Assembly (NCBI RefSeq): GCF_012273515.2
Contig: NZ_CP050975.2
Span: 8,804,001 to 8,868,000, forward strand
Direction: 5' to 3'
Length of the DNA stretch: 64,000 bases
Origin: Streptomyces sp. RPA4-2
Lineage (GTDB): Bacteria > Actinomycetota > Actinomycetes > Streptomycetales > Streptomycetaceae
The notes under the pieces are model-generated. The model did not search any database and was not told where the DNA came from. It was given only the letters and a program-made list of their open reading frames with translations. Below, piece after piece: positions 27,020 through 35,919 of the stretch. How positions within the stretch are numbered: position 1 is the first letter of the stretch; every line of letters starts with the position of its first letter. The position numbers and the translations under genes were made by a program.

Positions 27020-28185
27020 TCACATCTCAGGCGCTGTCACTGAGCCGACAGTCTCGACGCCGACGGCCTGTGCCCACGCCGAGACTGCGCTGCGGACGCG
27101 GTGCCCCCAAGCAGGCAGGTTGACTCGCCAGTCGAGGGTGAGTTGTTCCGCCTCCACCACGCCGAAGTTCTGGTAGCAGTCCGCGAGCAGAGCAGCGGCA
27201 GCCCGAACGAGCCCGGCGCCGCCCTCCGCCGCGGCATCGAGCAGGACGCCGGCCCGCCCGGTGGCCGTGTGCTGCTCCACGGCGCTGAATACGATCTGCG
27301 CACTGCTCGCGCGGCTGCTGGCCAGCCCGCAGGCCACCTGATTCGGTCCGGAACTGAGGGTCAGGCGAGCGGTTGCCGTACCGGAAGCCCCCGCACGCTG
27401 TGCTGCGTGGCCGGCCAGGTCTCTCAGGATGGCCAGGACCCTGAGCACCACACCGTCGCTGTCCCAGCTCTCCGCCGCGTGCAGCAGGGCGCTGTCGGAG
27501 TCCGTGAACGCATGGACGACGGGCCCCGCGGTCACCCACGCTGCAGTGCCGTCGGCATGGAAGTGCGCGACGTGCCGTGAGCGGGAATCGCCCTGCGAGG
27601 CGATGAACCGCCTGGCCCCACGCCGAAGGAGCGAAAGACGTCCCGGCCGAGGAAGGGGAGTTCGTCCGCTGCCAGTTCCTCGCTGAAGACGCCGAACGAC
27701 GCACCGTCGATCGGAAAGGCCCCGGGAAGGTCGGGAGTGAGGACCACCGTGATCTGGGGCCCCGGGAGCGCGCGGCCGTCGCCGGTGACGGCCGCGTAGG
27801 CGGCATCGAGGACCTCGTGGCGGCCGGCGGCAAGCGCTGTCGCGGCGGCGATGGCACGCTTGACCTGAGCAAGGTTCATGAAAGCCGTCTGATTGTCGTT
27901 CCGGTAGGGGAAGCGCAGCGTGCCATCACGCAGATCCGTCGTGCCGAGGATCGCGTGAGGAGTGCGGGCGCTGGGCGGAACGGAGATGACCACCAGGCCG
28001 CGAGGCCGGGCCGCGGCGGTATCCTCGGAGACGAAATGGATGTCGCATGCGACTGGCGGGTCCAGGCGAAGGACCAGTGCCTCCCGGTAGTTCTTGCGGA
28101 GCTGGTCGGACAGCGGCTCCGGATTCGGATGCCGCGGAATCGACGTCGTCCGGTCCTCGCGCAGGCCCAGGATCAAGGTTGGCGC
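27020..28185 (-). pseudogene. Schlafen-type AlbA_2 domain protein, truncated and frameshifted
   Basis: Reading leftward from about 28185, the frame has PTLILGLREDRTTSIPRHP, RPRGLVVISVPPSARTPHAI and LRFPYRNDNQTAFMNLAQV. This is the order of the AlbA_2 DNA-binding domain of Schlafen-like proteins, missing its first 40 or so residues. Near 27615, in a CCTGGCCCC run, the frame shifts. The C-terminal part continues as RRFIASQGDSRSRHVAHFHA into HAFTDSDSALLHAAESWD and ends at 27020. The N-terminus was lost at the junction with the IS110 fragment. It was probably another conflict-type gene. Confidence 0.65.
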
Positions 28186-28386
28186 TGCTGATCGCATCGG
28201 CTGCCCTGGCGGCATGGGGTGCTCTGGGACCCGCTGCCGAATTCGTCACCTCGACGACTATGGGAACGCACGCGACGGCGCGTGCTGACAACGACGGGTG
28301 TGTGTACAACAACAGCAGCAACTTCTGCAACCCCACCGGTCGCGGCAAGGGCCCGGATCTTCGCGTGGGACCGGTTCACCGCCTTC

Positions 28387-28909
28387 TGGCCTGCGGAGAG
28401 GATCTCCCACGGTCCCCGGCACGGAATGCGGACCGTGCCGCCTGCACCGCGGCCGACAATCTGGCCGAGGCGGTGGAGGAAGCTTTACCCCAGCACCCGG
28501 ACGCTGAGATCATCCTCAGCTTCCCCGGACTCGGCATCCAGCTGGGCGCCCGGGTGCTCGCCGAGATCGGAGACGACCGCAACCGCTTCGCCGACGCCCG
28601 CGGCCTGAAGGCATACGCCGGCGCCTCACCCATCACCAGGGCATCCGGCAAGAAGTCGAACATCACTCGCCGGTGGGAACGACCGCCTCAACCACGCCGG
28701 CTACCTCTGGGCCTTCAGCGCCATCACTGCCTCACCAGGCGCCAACACCCACTACCGCAGGCGCCGCGACGGCCACGGAGACTCGCACGCAGCCGCTCAG
28801 AGGGAACCTCTTCAACCGTATGCTCGGCCAGCTCTACCACTGCCTTCAGCACCGCAAGCTGTTCGACGAGCACACCGCCTTCCCCGTCGAACTCGCTGCC
28901 GCAGCTTGA
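28387..28909 (+). pseudogene. IS110-family transposase C-terminal fragment
   Basis: AADNLAEAVEEALPQHPDAE, FPGLGIQLGARVLAEIGDD and LKAYAGASPITRASGK are the C-terminal IS116/IS110/IS902 domain. A frameshift near 28675 moves the rest to another frame ending NLFNRMLGQLYHCLQHRKLF. It differs from the IS110 at 1448-2671, so it is an independent relic. Just upstream (28180-28330) an open frame has a hydrophobic stretch, LALLIASAALAAWGALGPAA, and a Cys/Asn-rich part that may be a secreted-protein relic. Confidence 0.75.
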
Positions 28910-29068
28910 CGTGTTGAGCGCCTGAGGTGTCTATACGGTCACAGCAGGGACGAACCGGCCATGCTCCCCTTCAGCGTCGGAGCTGTGTTATCCGGAAACG
29001 GGCCCCGGGATCCTCGCTCCTTATTTACAGTGGCTCTCCGCAGGGCGCACAGATCGGGGACGACAAAC

Positions 29069-32000
29069 ATGGGTGGGCAACCGGGGCTTGACTACCGTGC
29101 GTTGGTGGTGGGAATCGAAGGCCAACCCGACCCTTTGGACGACGAGACGCCACCCCGCCCCTGGGCGCGGCTGGAGTACGCCCCCGAGTACACCCAGCGG
29201 ATCCGCCGGGCCCTCAACGCCTTTGGGTACAGAGCACTAACTCACCCCCAGGACCCTACAAAGACCGCGGGAGCACTTGAGCAGGCCGTCGACACGGTAC
29301 TGGGCTCCGGCCCCGGATTCGTCGTGGTGCACCTCCTAACCCATGGCGATCTGGGCCAAAGTGGTGCGCTGTATCCTATCGGTGGGGACTACGTACGGAC
29401 CCGAGTCGATGTCGAGCAGTGGCTGAAGTTCATTGAGGACGCGCAGCCACCGGAGTCCGCGCCTTATGTGCTGTTCCTCTTGGACTTGTGCTATGCCGGT
29501 GCCAACGCACGGAATCCCTGGCATAACGAGATCCGCACGGATTCCCGCAGAGCCTGGGTAATAAGTGCCAACGAGGTCGGCGAGGAGGCCTGGCAGGGGT
29601 GGCTCTCGCTGGCCATCGCCGAGGTGCTGGAATCGGTCCTCGACAAGCGTATCCGCCTTGACCCGTCCACGCCCTACTTTTCCCTCTCCGAATTCTGCAG
29701 GCACATTGCCGAGCGCGTAGAGCTCTATCAGAGCGAGGCCCCAGAGCTCAAGCGCATGCAGCGACCGCTGTGCCCGACCCCCGAAATGGGTTCCGCTCTC
29801 AATCATCTCGCGTTCCTACCGAACCCCAGATACGTACAGGACGCGCCCGAGAGCTCCCGTGCAAGAATCGACCCTGCGGCCGCTCCGCTCCTCGATGAGG
29901 TGGCGGACGAAGAGCACTTCTTCGGTCGGGCATCGGGGACAGAACTGATCCTCGACCAGGGCGACACGGGTCTGTTCCGCGGCCGGAAGCAGGAAGCAAG
30001 TCACCTGTCGACTTGGCTGAATGGCAAGGGTGGTGACCTGTGTTTACTCACCGGCAAGCCCGGTGCGGGAAAGTCCGCATTGCTGGGCACCCTGGTATGC
30101 GCCGCCCACCCTGCTCTGCGTAGAGAGAAGAGCCTGCTCTGGCAGTCGCTCGCCGAACCGCCCTCGGAAATCGCCGAATTGGCGGTGGTGCACGCACGTC
30201 AGCGTTCGGTGACTGAGGTAATGGCTGCGCTGGGCCGCCAATGGAAGCTCGGTCAGGTTCGGACGGCAGAGGAGGTCGTAACCGCACTCGACGGAAGCGT
30301 TAGCCGACCGGTGCTGGTCTTGGACGCGCTGGACGAGGCGGAGCACCCGCGTGAACTAATGGATGCCCTGCTCACTCTTAAGCCGGTCTGCCGGATGCTG
30401 ATCGGCGTACGCAGTGAGCGTTTGCGGTTCGCTCCGCTGTTCCGGCGCGCCCGCCAGGTCAACCTCAACAAGGTCTCCCGGTCTCAACTCCGCAGCGACC
30501 TGCGCGATTACGTGCATGCCGTCCTCGCCTTCTCGTCGCGGTATTCGCCCGCCGGGCTTGAAGAGGTCCGCGCCAAACTCGCGGACAATATCGCGCGGAC
30601 ATTGGTGCGGCATCGGATCCGAGGTTACGGCGAGTTCTTGGTGGCAGCCTTGTACTTGCGGTCCGTCGTGAACCAGCCCGATCCTCCGGAGGTACCGCGT
30701 ACTCTGGACAAGCTCCTCGATCTGACGCTGTATTCCGCAGGACGGAAATCTACCCCGTGGCTGAAAGAGGTGCTTGCGGCCCTGGCACACGCCCACGGAT
30801 CCGGCATGCCGGAGGGGGTAGTGCAGGCGGCGGCCAGTGCCTTTGCCACCGGCGAGAGACCGGATATCGAACACATCCGCGCGGCGTTGGACGAAGCCCG
30901 CTTCCACATACGCCGCGACGTGGACGCTGAAGGCAGAACCGTGTACCGACTCTTCCATCAGGGACTAGCAGACCACCTGCGGTCTCAGCCGGACGGGGTT
31001 CTCACGCGACTGCTCGCACTCACTGGCACACCTCACCGCTGGCACACCGCCGACCCTTACCTGCTCCGCCATGTTGACCAGCACGCCGCAGAAGCAAGCC
31101 GCCTGAAGGAACTCCTGAACGACCCGCAGTTCTTGGTGCATGCCGATCCGGATACACTCGAACCCCTACTGCACCCTTCCCCTCGGTCGGCTGCCCGAGG
31201 TCTGCCCGTAGCCGAATTGTATGGCGAGCACTTCGCCATTCTCCGTCAACGCTCACCTGCCCAGCGCCAGCAGACTCTGGCCATCGCCGCCGTCTCCGCA
31301 GGCTGGGACGATCTGGCCAAGGCCCTTCTGGACCAAGGCCCATGGAACGCGCGTCGGGTCGGCGACGCCGGGACGCATGTTGCCCGAAGCGGTGTGATTT
31401 CTCACGACGGAGTCCCTGAATTTGCGCGGCTAGACGCGAACATTTACGCCCTCCAATCGATGGAAATCAGCGGATATGCCCATGTACTCGCAGGAATTGA
31501 CGGGGGCGTAGTCCACACATGGGGCCTCAGCCAGCGGACACGGTTCGGCAAAGACCCAGATTCCTATTGGTGCCGTCCTGTGACGGGGGTGGATCTCGCG
31601 ATCCTGGACGGCCGCCCTCTCGGGTTCTCGGTACGGATGGCATACGCCGAAAGCCGTTCAACCCTCTCCACGTGGGAACTGCCAAGCGTAGAACCCGTAC
31701 GACACGACACGATCGATGGCCGGCTGCTCCTTTTCGACCTCATTTGCACCACGGTGGAGGGCAGGCCCATAGCAGTGCTGTGCGGCCGCAAGGCCCACCG
31801 GCTTGGCCGCGACACCGGTGTGCTCCTGCTGTGGGACCTCGTAGAGCACCGGACTCTGGGAACCCCATTGACCTGCGGCAGTGGATGGCCATCCTGCGTT
31901 GCCACAGCGAAATTCGGTGACCGGCCCTTCGCGGTCACCGGGGGTAGTGATGGAGCGGTGCGCCTGTGGGACCTGGAAGCCTGGGCGCCGGCACAGGAAC

Positions 32001-32407
32001 TGAAAGGCCACCGCGGCGCTGTCTTATGCATCACCACCGCCACTCTCGACGGCCGACCCTTCGCAGTCACCGGGGGTAGTGATGGAGCGGTGCGCCTGTG
32101 GGACCTGGAAGCCTGGGCGCCGGCACAGGAACTGAAAGGCCACCGCGGCGCTGTCTTATGCATCACCACCGCCACTCTCGACGGCCGACCCTTCGCAGTC
32201 ACCGGGGGTAGTGATGGAGCGGTGCGCTTGTGGGACCTGGAAACCGGCGCTGAACGGGACACTATCTGGCTGCCTCGCAAGCCGTCGAGCCTGACGGTCA
32301 CCACCGACGGAACTCTCGTGATTGCGCTAGGCGACACTCTCATCGCGCTCAATCCCGGCTCCCATCTGCCGCCCCTGCGCCCCCTGAACCCCTTCACTCA
32401 CCCCTGA
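29069..32407 (+). CDS. Caspase-like / STAND NTPase / WD40 conflict protein
   Basis: A 1,112-residue protein from ATG 29069 (GGGGA 9 nt upstream). Residues 5-230 form a caspase-fold peptidase with the His in HLLTHGDLG (about 91) and the Cys in LLDLCYAG (about 141). Residues about 315-640 are a STAND NTPase: TGKPGAGKS Walker A (about 329-337) and LVLDALDEAE Walker B (about 416). A helical region follows, then WD40-type blades at about 770-1090, with TGGSDGAVRLWDLE three times. In this architecture the WD40 end senses a trigger, the NTPase oligomerises, and the protease kills or signals. The C-terminal repeats are nearly identical at the DNA level. A hydrolase gene follows 26 nt downstream. Confidence 0.85.
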   Translation: MGGQPGLDYRALVVGIEGQPDPLDDETPPRPWARLEYAPEYTQRIRRALNAFGYRALTHPQDPTKTAGALEQAVDTVLGSGPGFVVVHLLTHGDLGQSGALYPIGGDYVRTRVDVEQWLKFIEDAQPPESAPYVLFLLDLCYAGANARNPWHNEIRTDSRRAWVISANEVGEEAWQGWLSLAIAEVLESVLDKRIRLDPSTPYFSLSEFCRHIAERVELYQSEAPELKRMQRPLCPTPEMGSALNHLAFLPNPRYVQDAPESSRARIDPAAAPLLDEVADEEHFFGRASGTELILDQGDTGLFRGRKQEASHLSTWLNGKGGDLCLLTGKPGAGKSALLGTLVCAAHPALRREKSLLWQSLAEPPSEIAELAVVHARQRSVTEVMAALGRQWKLGQVRTAEEVVTALDGSVSRPVLVLDALDEAEHPRELMDALLTLKPVCRMLIGVRSERLRFAPLFRRARQVNLNKVSRSQLRSDLRDYVHAVLAFSSRYSPAGLEEVRAKLADNIARTLVRHRIRGYGEFLVAALYLRSVVNQPDPPEVPRTLDKLLDLTLYSAGRKSTPWLKEVLAALAHAHGSGMPEGVVQAAASAFATGERPDIEHIRAALDEARFHIRRDVDAEGRTVYRLFHQGLADHLRSQPDGVLTRLLALTGTPHRWHTADPYLLRHVDQHAAEASRLKELLNDPQFLVHADPDTLEPLLHPSPRSAARGLPVAELYGEHFAILRQRSPAQRQQTLAIAAVSAGWDDLAKALLDQGPWNARRVGDAGTHVARSGVISHDGVPEFARLDANIYALQSMEISGYAHVLAGIDGGVVHTWGLSQRTRFGKDPDSYWCRPVTGVDLAILDGRPLGFSVRMAYAESRSTLSTWELPSVEPVRHDTIDGRLLLFDLICTTVEGRPIAVLCGRKAHRLGRDTGVLLLWDLVEHRTLGTPLTCGSGWPSCVATAKFGDRPFAVTGGSDGAVRLWDLEAWAPAQELKGHRGAVLCITTATLDGRPFAVTGGSDGAVRLWDLEAWAPAQELKGHRGAVLCITTATLDGRPFAVTGGSDGAVRLWDLETGAERDTIWLPRKPSSLTVTTDGTLVIALGDTLIALNPGSHLPPLRPLNPFTHP
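31934..32250 (+). repeat. 132-bp tandem repeat encoding WD40 blades
   Basis: The sequence starting GTCACCGGGGGTAGTGATGG recurs at 31934, 32066 and 32198, a period of exactly 132 bp (44 codons, one blade). The first two units are almost identical and the third diverges after TGGGACCTGGAA. Such identity points to recent duplication or gene conversion, and the copy number could vary between strains. Confidence 0.9.
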
Positions 32408-32433
32408 TCATCCACCTCCAGGAGCTCACCTTT

Positions 32434-33279
32434 ATGTCACTGATCGTCGGAGTTCACGGCATGGGGAACTACAAGTCCGGCCACAGGCCCGAGGAGGTCG
32501 CCGCCTACTACTCGAAGACCTGGACCAAGTACCTCTCGGCACACGGCTCGGCCCTTCCCGACGACGCGCTGGCCTTCGCCTACTACGCCCACCACTTGCG
32601 CCAGGGAATGCCGGTCTCCCACGGACCAGAGGACGACGCCCTCGACCGCCTCATCCCAGAGGAGGCTGAGCTGGCAGATCAGTGGATCAACGCACTCAAA
32701 CTGAATGTCCCTGAGCTCACCGCACAGGGCCGACTTGGCATCCCACTCCGGAACATCGTCACCGCCCTGGCCAGACACTTCAGCTTCGACGGCCGGCTCA
32801 CCCGCGGGTTCATCGCAACGTGCCTCCGCGAGGTCAACATGTATATGCGCCACCCAGAGGCCCCCGCCCGCCTAGCGGCCCGCGAGGAAGTCGCCTCGGT
32901 GATCGCTGCCCACCAGCCGCGGATCGTGATTGCCCACTCACTGGGCTCAGTTGTCACCTACGAGGCACTGCACGCTCATCCAGAGTTGCGCGTCGAACTG
33001 CTGGTCACCGTCGGCTCGCCACTTGCTCTCCCGCACGGAATTTTCCAGCGCCTGCAGCCCGCCCCGGTCGAAGGGCGCGGCAGCCGGCCACCCGGTGTGG
33101 GTCGCTGGATAAACCTGGCCGACCACGGCGACCCCGTCGCTATTCTGCGCCCTCTGAAGAACTACTTCTCCGACGTCGATATGGACCTGACCGAGAGCCT
33201 GCGGCTCGTCGACATCCACTGCGCGAAGGCATACCTTCGCAGCCCGGCTCTTGCGACAGCACTGACACCGTACCTGTAG
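32434..33279 (+). CDS. Alpha/beta-hydrolase (lipase-like), partner of caspase-STAND protein
   Basis: The 281-residue protein has an early oxyanion-type loop, VGVHGMGNY, and a nucleophile elbow IVIAHSLGS (GxSxG with Ala in the first position). LADHGDPVA probably provides the acid and VDIHCAKAYL the His. No signal peptide is visible. GGAG lies 10 nt before ATG 32434, and the gene is 26 nt downstream of the caspase-STAND gene, so they form a two-gene operon. Hydrolases of this type appear beside STAND proteins as alternative effectors that attack lipids or other metabolites. The substrate is unknown. Confidence 0.75.
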   Translation: MSLIVGVHGMGNYKSGHRPEEVAAYYSKTWTKYLSAHGSALPDDALAFAYYAHHLRQGMPVSHGPEDDALDRLIPEEAELADQWINALKLNVPELTAQGRLGIPLRNIVTALARHFSFDGRLTRGFIATCLREVNMYMRHPEAPARLAAREEVASVIAAHQPRIVIAHSLGSVVTYEALHAHPELRVELLVTVGSPLALPHGIFQRLQPAPVEGRGSRPPGVGRWINLADHGDPVAILRPLKNYFSDVDMDLTESLRLVDIHCAKAYLRSPALATALTPYL

Positions 33280-33352
33280 GACTTCTTCCACGCGCGCCGA
33301 CCGCTTTGCGGTAAAGATCGACACGAAGAGGTCGTCTCGGTTGGTGTGCTGC

Positions 33353-33538
33353 TCACATTCCACGCTCCGGCCCGTAGGTCACCTGGGTGCGTTGGCCCGG
33401 TCCTGCGGGCGGGTACTCCAGCTCGACGGGACCCGGGTAGAAGACAGTGCTGTCCCAGCCGGCCATCTCCTTGCCGATCAGGTAGCGGTACAGCCACTCG
33501 GCGAAGGTCATCGCGTGTCCGACCCAGTCACCTAGCAT
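33353..33538 (-). pseudogene. SUKH (SMI1/KNR4)-family C-terminal fragment
   Basis: The 61-residue frame reads MTFAEWLYRYLIGKEMAGWD then FYPGPVELEYPP and ends YGPERGM. This is the usual C-terminal end of actinobacterial SUKH immunity-type proteins. The N-terminal two thirds are missing and the fragment abuts the ISL3 end at 33535. SUKH proteins are typically toxin-immunity factors. Confidence 0.6.
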
Positions 33539-33655
33539 TAACGCCTTACTTCGGGGTCTGGCATAAGTTCCGTGACCCGGTTGCTGACCGTGACGTCAGT
33601 GGCATGTGTTGAGATGACGGAACTCTGTTCGCCGACTTGCTGGGAGATCGTCTCG

Positions 33656-33934
33656 ATGCCTGGTGCGTACCCTTCCCTGACGCGAGCTCTGGCCGAGGCT
33701 CTGGTTGATGTGCTCTGGTTCGTCGAAGGCTGTGAAGACGAGCAAATGGATCCAGACGACGCCGTCAAGGTGCTGGACGGCGTCGCTCACGTCGTGAGCA
33801 AGCTGTCACGTGAGCAGCAGGACGAGTTCCTCGGCCTGCTCGCCACCATGTCCCGCAAGGAGTCTGATCCGCCGCGGCGAGCGTTCCTGGAGGCGTTTCC
33901 AGACGGCTTCGGAGTGGTGGAGGACGCGGTCTGA
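33656..33934 (+). CDS. Small helical protein carried inside the ISL3 element
   Basis: A 92-residue acidic, helical protein from ATG 33656 with GGGAG 9 nt upstream: SLTRALAEALVDVLWFVEGC, then DDAVKVLDGVAHVVSKLSRE. It lies within the IS ends, tail-to-tail with the transposase and separated by 8 nt. It is either an IS passenger or a host gene caught between two ends. The reading frame is intact although the transposase is broken, which hints at selection. I do not recognise the family. Confidence 0.6.
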   Translation: MPGAYPSLTRALAEALVDVLWFVEGCEDEQMDPDDAVKVLDGVAHVVSKLSREQQDEFLGLLATMSRKESDPPRRAFLEAFPDGFGVVEDAV

Positions 33935-33942
33935 CCGCAGCC

Positions 33943-35570
33943 TCAGGAGAGCAGGACCCGCTTACGCAACATGCCGAAACCGGCGCGGCCGAACATCTGC
34001 CGCTTGAGCATCTTGATCCGGTTCACTGCTCCTTCGACCGGGCCGGAGTTCCAGTCGGTGGTCAGCCCGGCGGTCACCGCGTCGAAGTCGCTCATCAGAC
34101 CAGCGGCGAAGCTGTTGATGCCGGGCAGGCCGGCGTCGCTGGCCTCGGTAATCCACTCGGGCAGGCGGGTGCCGCTGAGGGTGGTGAGCATCTCCGCGGA
34201 CGAGCCGGTCAGCTCTGCGGCGGAGGCCAGTTCCGGGCAGCGGTCGAGCACAGCCTCGCCATGCAGCTTCTCTTCCTCGGTCAGGGTGGCGGGGTGCCGG
34301 TGAGCCAGCCGGTCACTTGCCGTATCGATGGCGGCGGTGGAGCGGGTGTGAAGCCCCCTCGCTGGGGCAGCTCGCGCCGGATCCAGTCGCGTACGAGGGA
34401 GTAGTGGCCGCGGAAACCGCGTGCGGTGATCTCTCGGTGGAGAGCGAGGATGGTCACGTTCCCGTCGGCCTCGGTCCAGCGGTCGGCCAGTTAGGTCTTG
34501 AACGGGTCGAGTTTGCTGGGGAGTTGGCGCTTGCGGCCCTTGACCATGTCCTGCCAGCGGGCGGCTCGGGCGTACCGCTGGACGGTGTGCCGCCCCCAGC
34601 CCAGATGGCGTGCGATGTGGCGGAGGCCCACGCCCTGGGCGAGGAGATCGTGGACGAGGGCGTGGTGGGCGCGAGCCCGTTCGGCGAACCTGCCGGTCGG
34701 ATCGTCCGGTTCGGTGTCTTCGCCGGATGCCGCCGCTACGGGCGTCTCCCACGCGGGCTCGGGTTCCGGGGCAGGTGGCGGCAGGTCACGCAGGCAGGAG
34801 CGGTGGCCAGCGACCGTCTTCTCGACCGCCGAGGCGAGGTTCTGCCAGAGATGGAAACGGTCGGCGACCTGGAGGGCCTGGGGCGCGGCGGTGTCGGCCG
34901 CCTCCGCATAGGCACCGGCGCGGTCGCGGCAGACGACCTCGATTCCCGGGTGGGCCGCGAGCCACAGGGCGAGGGTGGCGGCGTCACGTTCGGGCAGCAG
35001 GTCGAGGACCTGATGGGTTTCGGCGTCGATCACGACCGTTCCGTAGACATGTCCGCGCCGCAGCGCGAAATCGTCCACGCCGACGGCGCGGGGCTGCGTG
35101 GCGGCCGGGTCGGGCAGGTCCATCACCCGGCGCAGCAGCGTGGTGCGGCTGGTGGTGATGCCCATGACCTGGGAGAGGCGGGCACCGGCCCGGCCCGCCA
35201 GGGCCAGCCCGATCGCACTCATCGTCTGCCGCAGCCGCTCGGTGACCCGGTCGTGGCGGCGGGTCAGCCTCGGCACCTGCTCCACGAACGTCCGCCGACC
35301 GCATGCGGTGGCCGGGCAGAAGAACCGCCGGACCCGCAAGGCGAGTTGCGCTCTCCGCCCGGCAGCGGGCAGATCAGCCGGAAACCGCAGGTAGGAGCTG
35401 TGGACCCGTTCTGTCCAGCGGGCGCAGTCAGGGCAGGCGGCTCCGGCCGGCGTGCATCGCGCCTCGATCCGTATTGCCTCGCCGTCTGTACTCACGGCCA
35501 CAACCGCGACACCGGGGACCGACGGGAACAGCAGCTCGCACAGCTTGGACAACATCTCGTTCACGGCCAC
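33943..35570 (-). pseudogene. ISL3-family transposase with nonsense codon and frameshift
   Basis: The N-terminal zinc-binding and catalytic parts are clear: CPDCARWTERVHSSYLRFP, CGRRTFVEQVPRLTRRH, VGVDDFALRRGHVYGTVVID, VCRDRAGAYAEA and VADRFHLWQNL. After LDPFKT a TAA at 34491-34493 replaces a sense codon. The frame continues as LADRWTEADGNVTILALHRE, shifts near 34290 and ends with TTDWNSGPVEGAVNRIKMLK and FGMLRKRVLLS. It is full length but inactive, so this element would need help in trans. Confidence 0.85.
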
Positions 35571-35701
35571 CGAATGTCAGCCGCACCACCCGCACGAGGA
35601 GCGATTTCAAGGCGAGTTCCGAACCCTCCGAACGGAGATCAACAACTACATGGAGTCACCGGCTCACGGAACTTGTGCCAGACCCCGAAGCAAGGCGTTA
35701 A

Positions 35702-35844
35702 TGCCACGGCATACCCTGCACGGACAACAACACCATCTGGGCCCGCCGCCAGGTCACCACCGATCCACTGCCTCTGCTGATGATCCGCAGCAGCCGTCGG
35801 CCCTCATCGTCCTCGATCTGTCGAACCTGAACTCTGTCGGCCAC
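35702..35844 (-). pseudogene. IS630-family transposase N-terminal fragment
   Basis: Reading leftward from GTG 35844: VQVRQIEDDEGRRLLRIISR, then GSVVTWRRAQMVLLSVQGMP. This is the HTH start of a Streptomyces IS630/Tc1-mariner transposase. It is cut off at 35704, where the ISL3 end begins. Confidence 0.7.
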
Positions 35845-35864
35845 GCCGACCAGTGTTCGCTGAA

Positions 35865-35897
35865 CGCGCCGATCGGGAACGGATCCCGATCGGCGCG
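35865..35897. terminator. Strong hairpin, probable bidirectional terminator
   Basis: CGCGCCGATCGGGA (35865-35878) pairs perfectly with TCCCGATCGGCGCG (35884-35897) around a 5-nt loop. The 14-bp stem lies just past the hydrolase stop at 35920 on the minus strand, where its transcript would end. No U-tract is present, as is common in Streptomyces. Confidence 0.7.
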
Positions 35898-35919
35898 TCG
35901 CGGACTGCAGGCGGCGCTG

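Larger units (their letters stand above)
33535..35704. mobile_element. ISL3-family element (2.17 kb) with inactivated transposase
   Basis: The ends are long imperfect inverted repeats: GCATTAACGCCTTACTTCGG at the left matches GCATTAACGCCTTGCTTCGG (inverse of the right end), and the match extends about 46 bp with three mismatches. Inside are a small gene on the + strand and the transposase on the - strand. The 8-bp sequences beyond the ends do not match. The flanks are therefore not a simple target duplication: the left side is a SUKH fragment, the right an IS630 fragment. Confidence 0.8.

Noticed and set aside
31934..32250. CRISPR-like regular repeat.
   Set aside because: The 132-bp units are contiguous, have no spacers and encode WD40 blades in frame.
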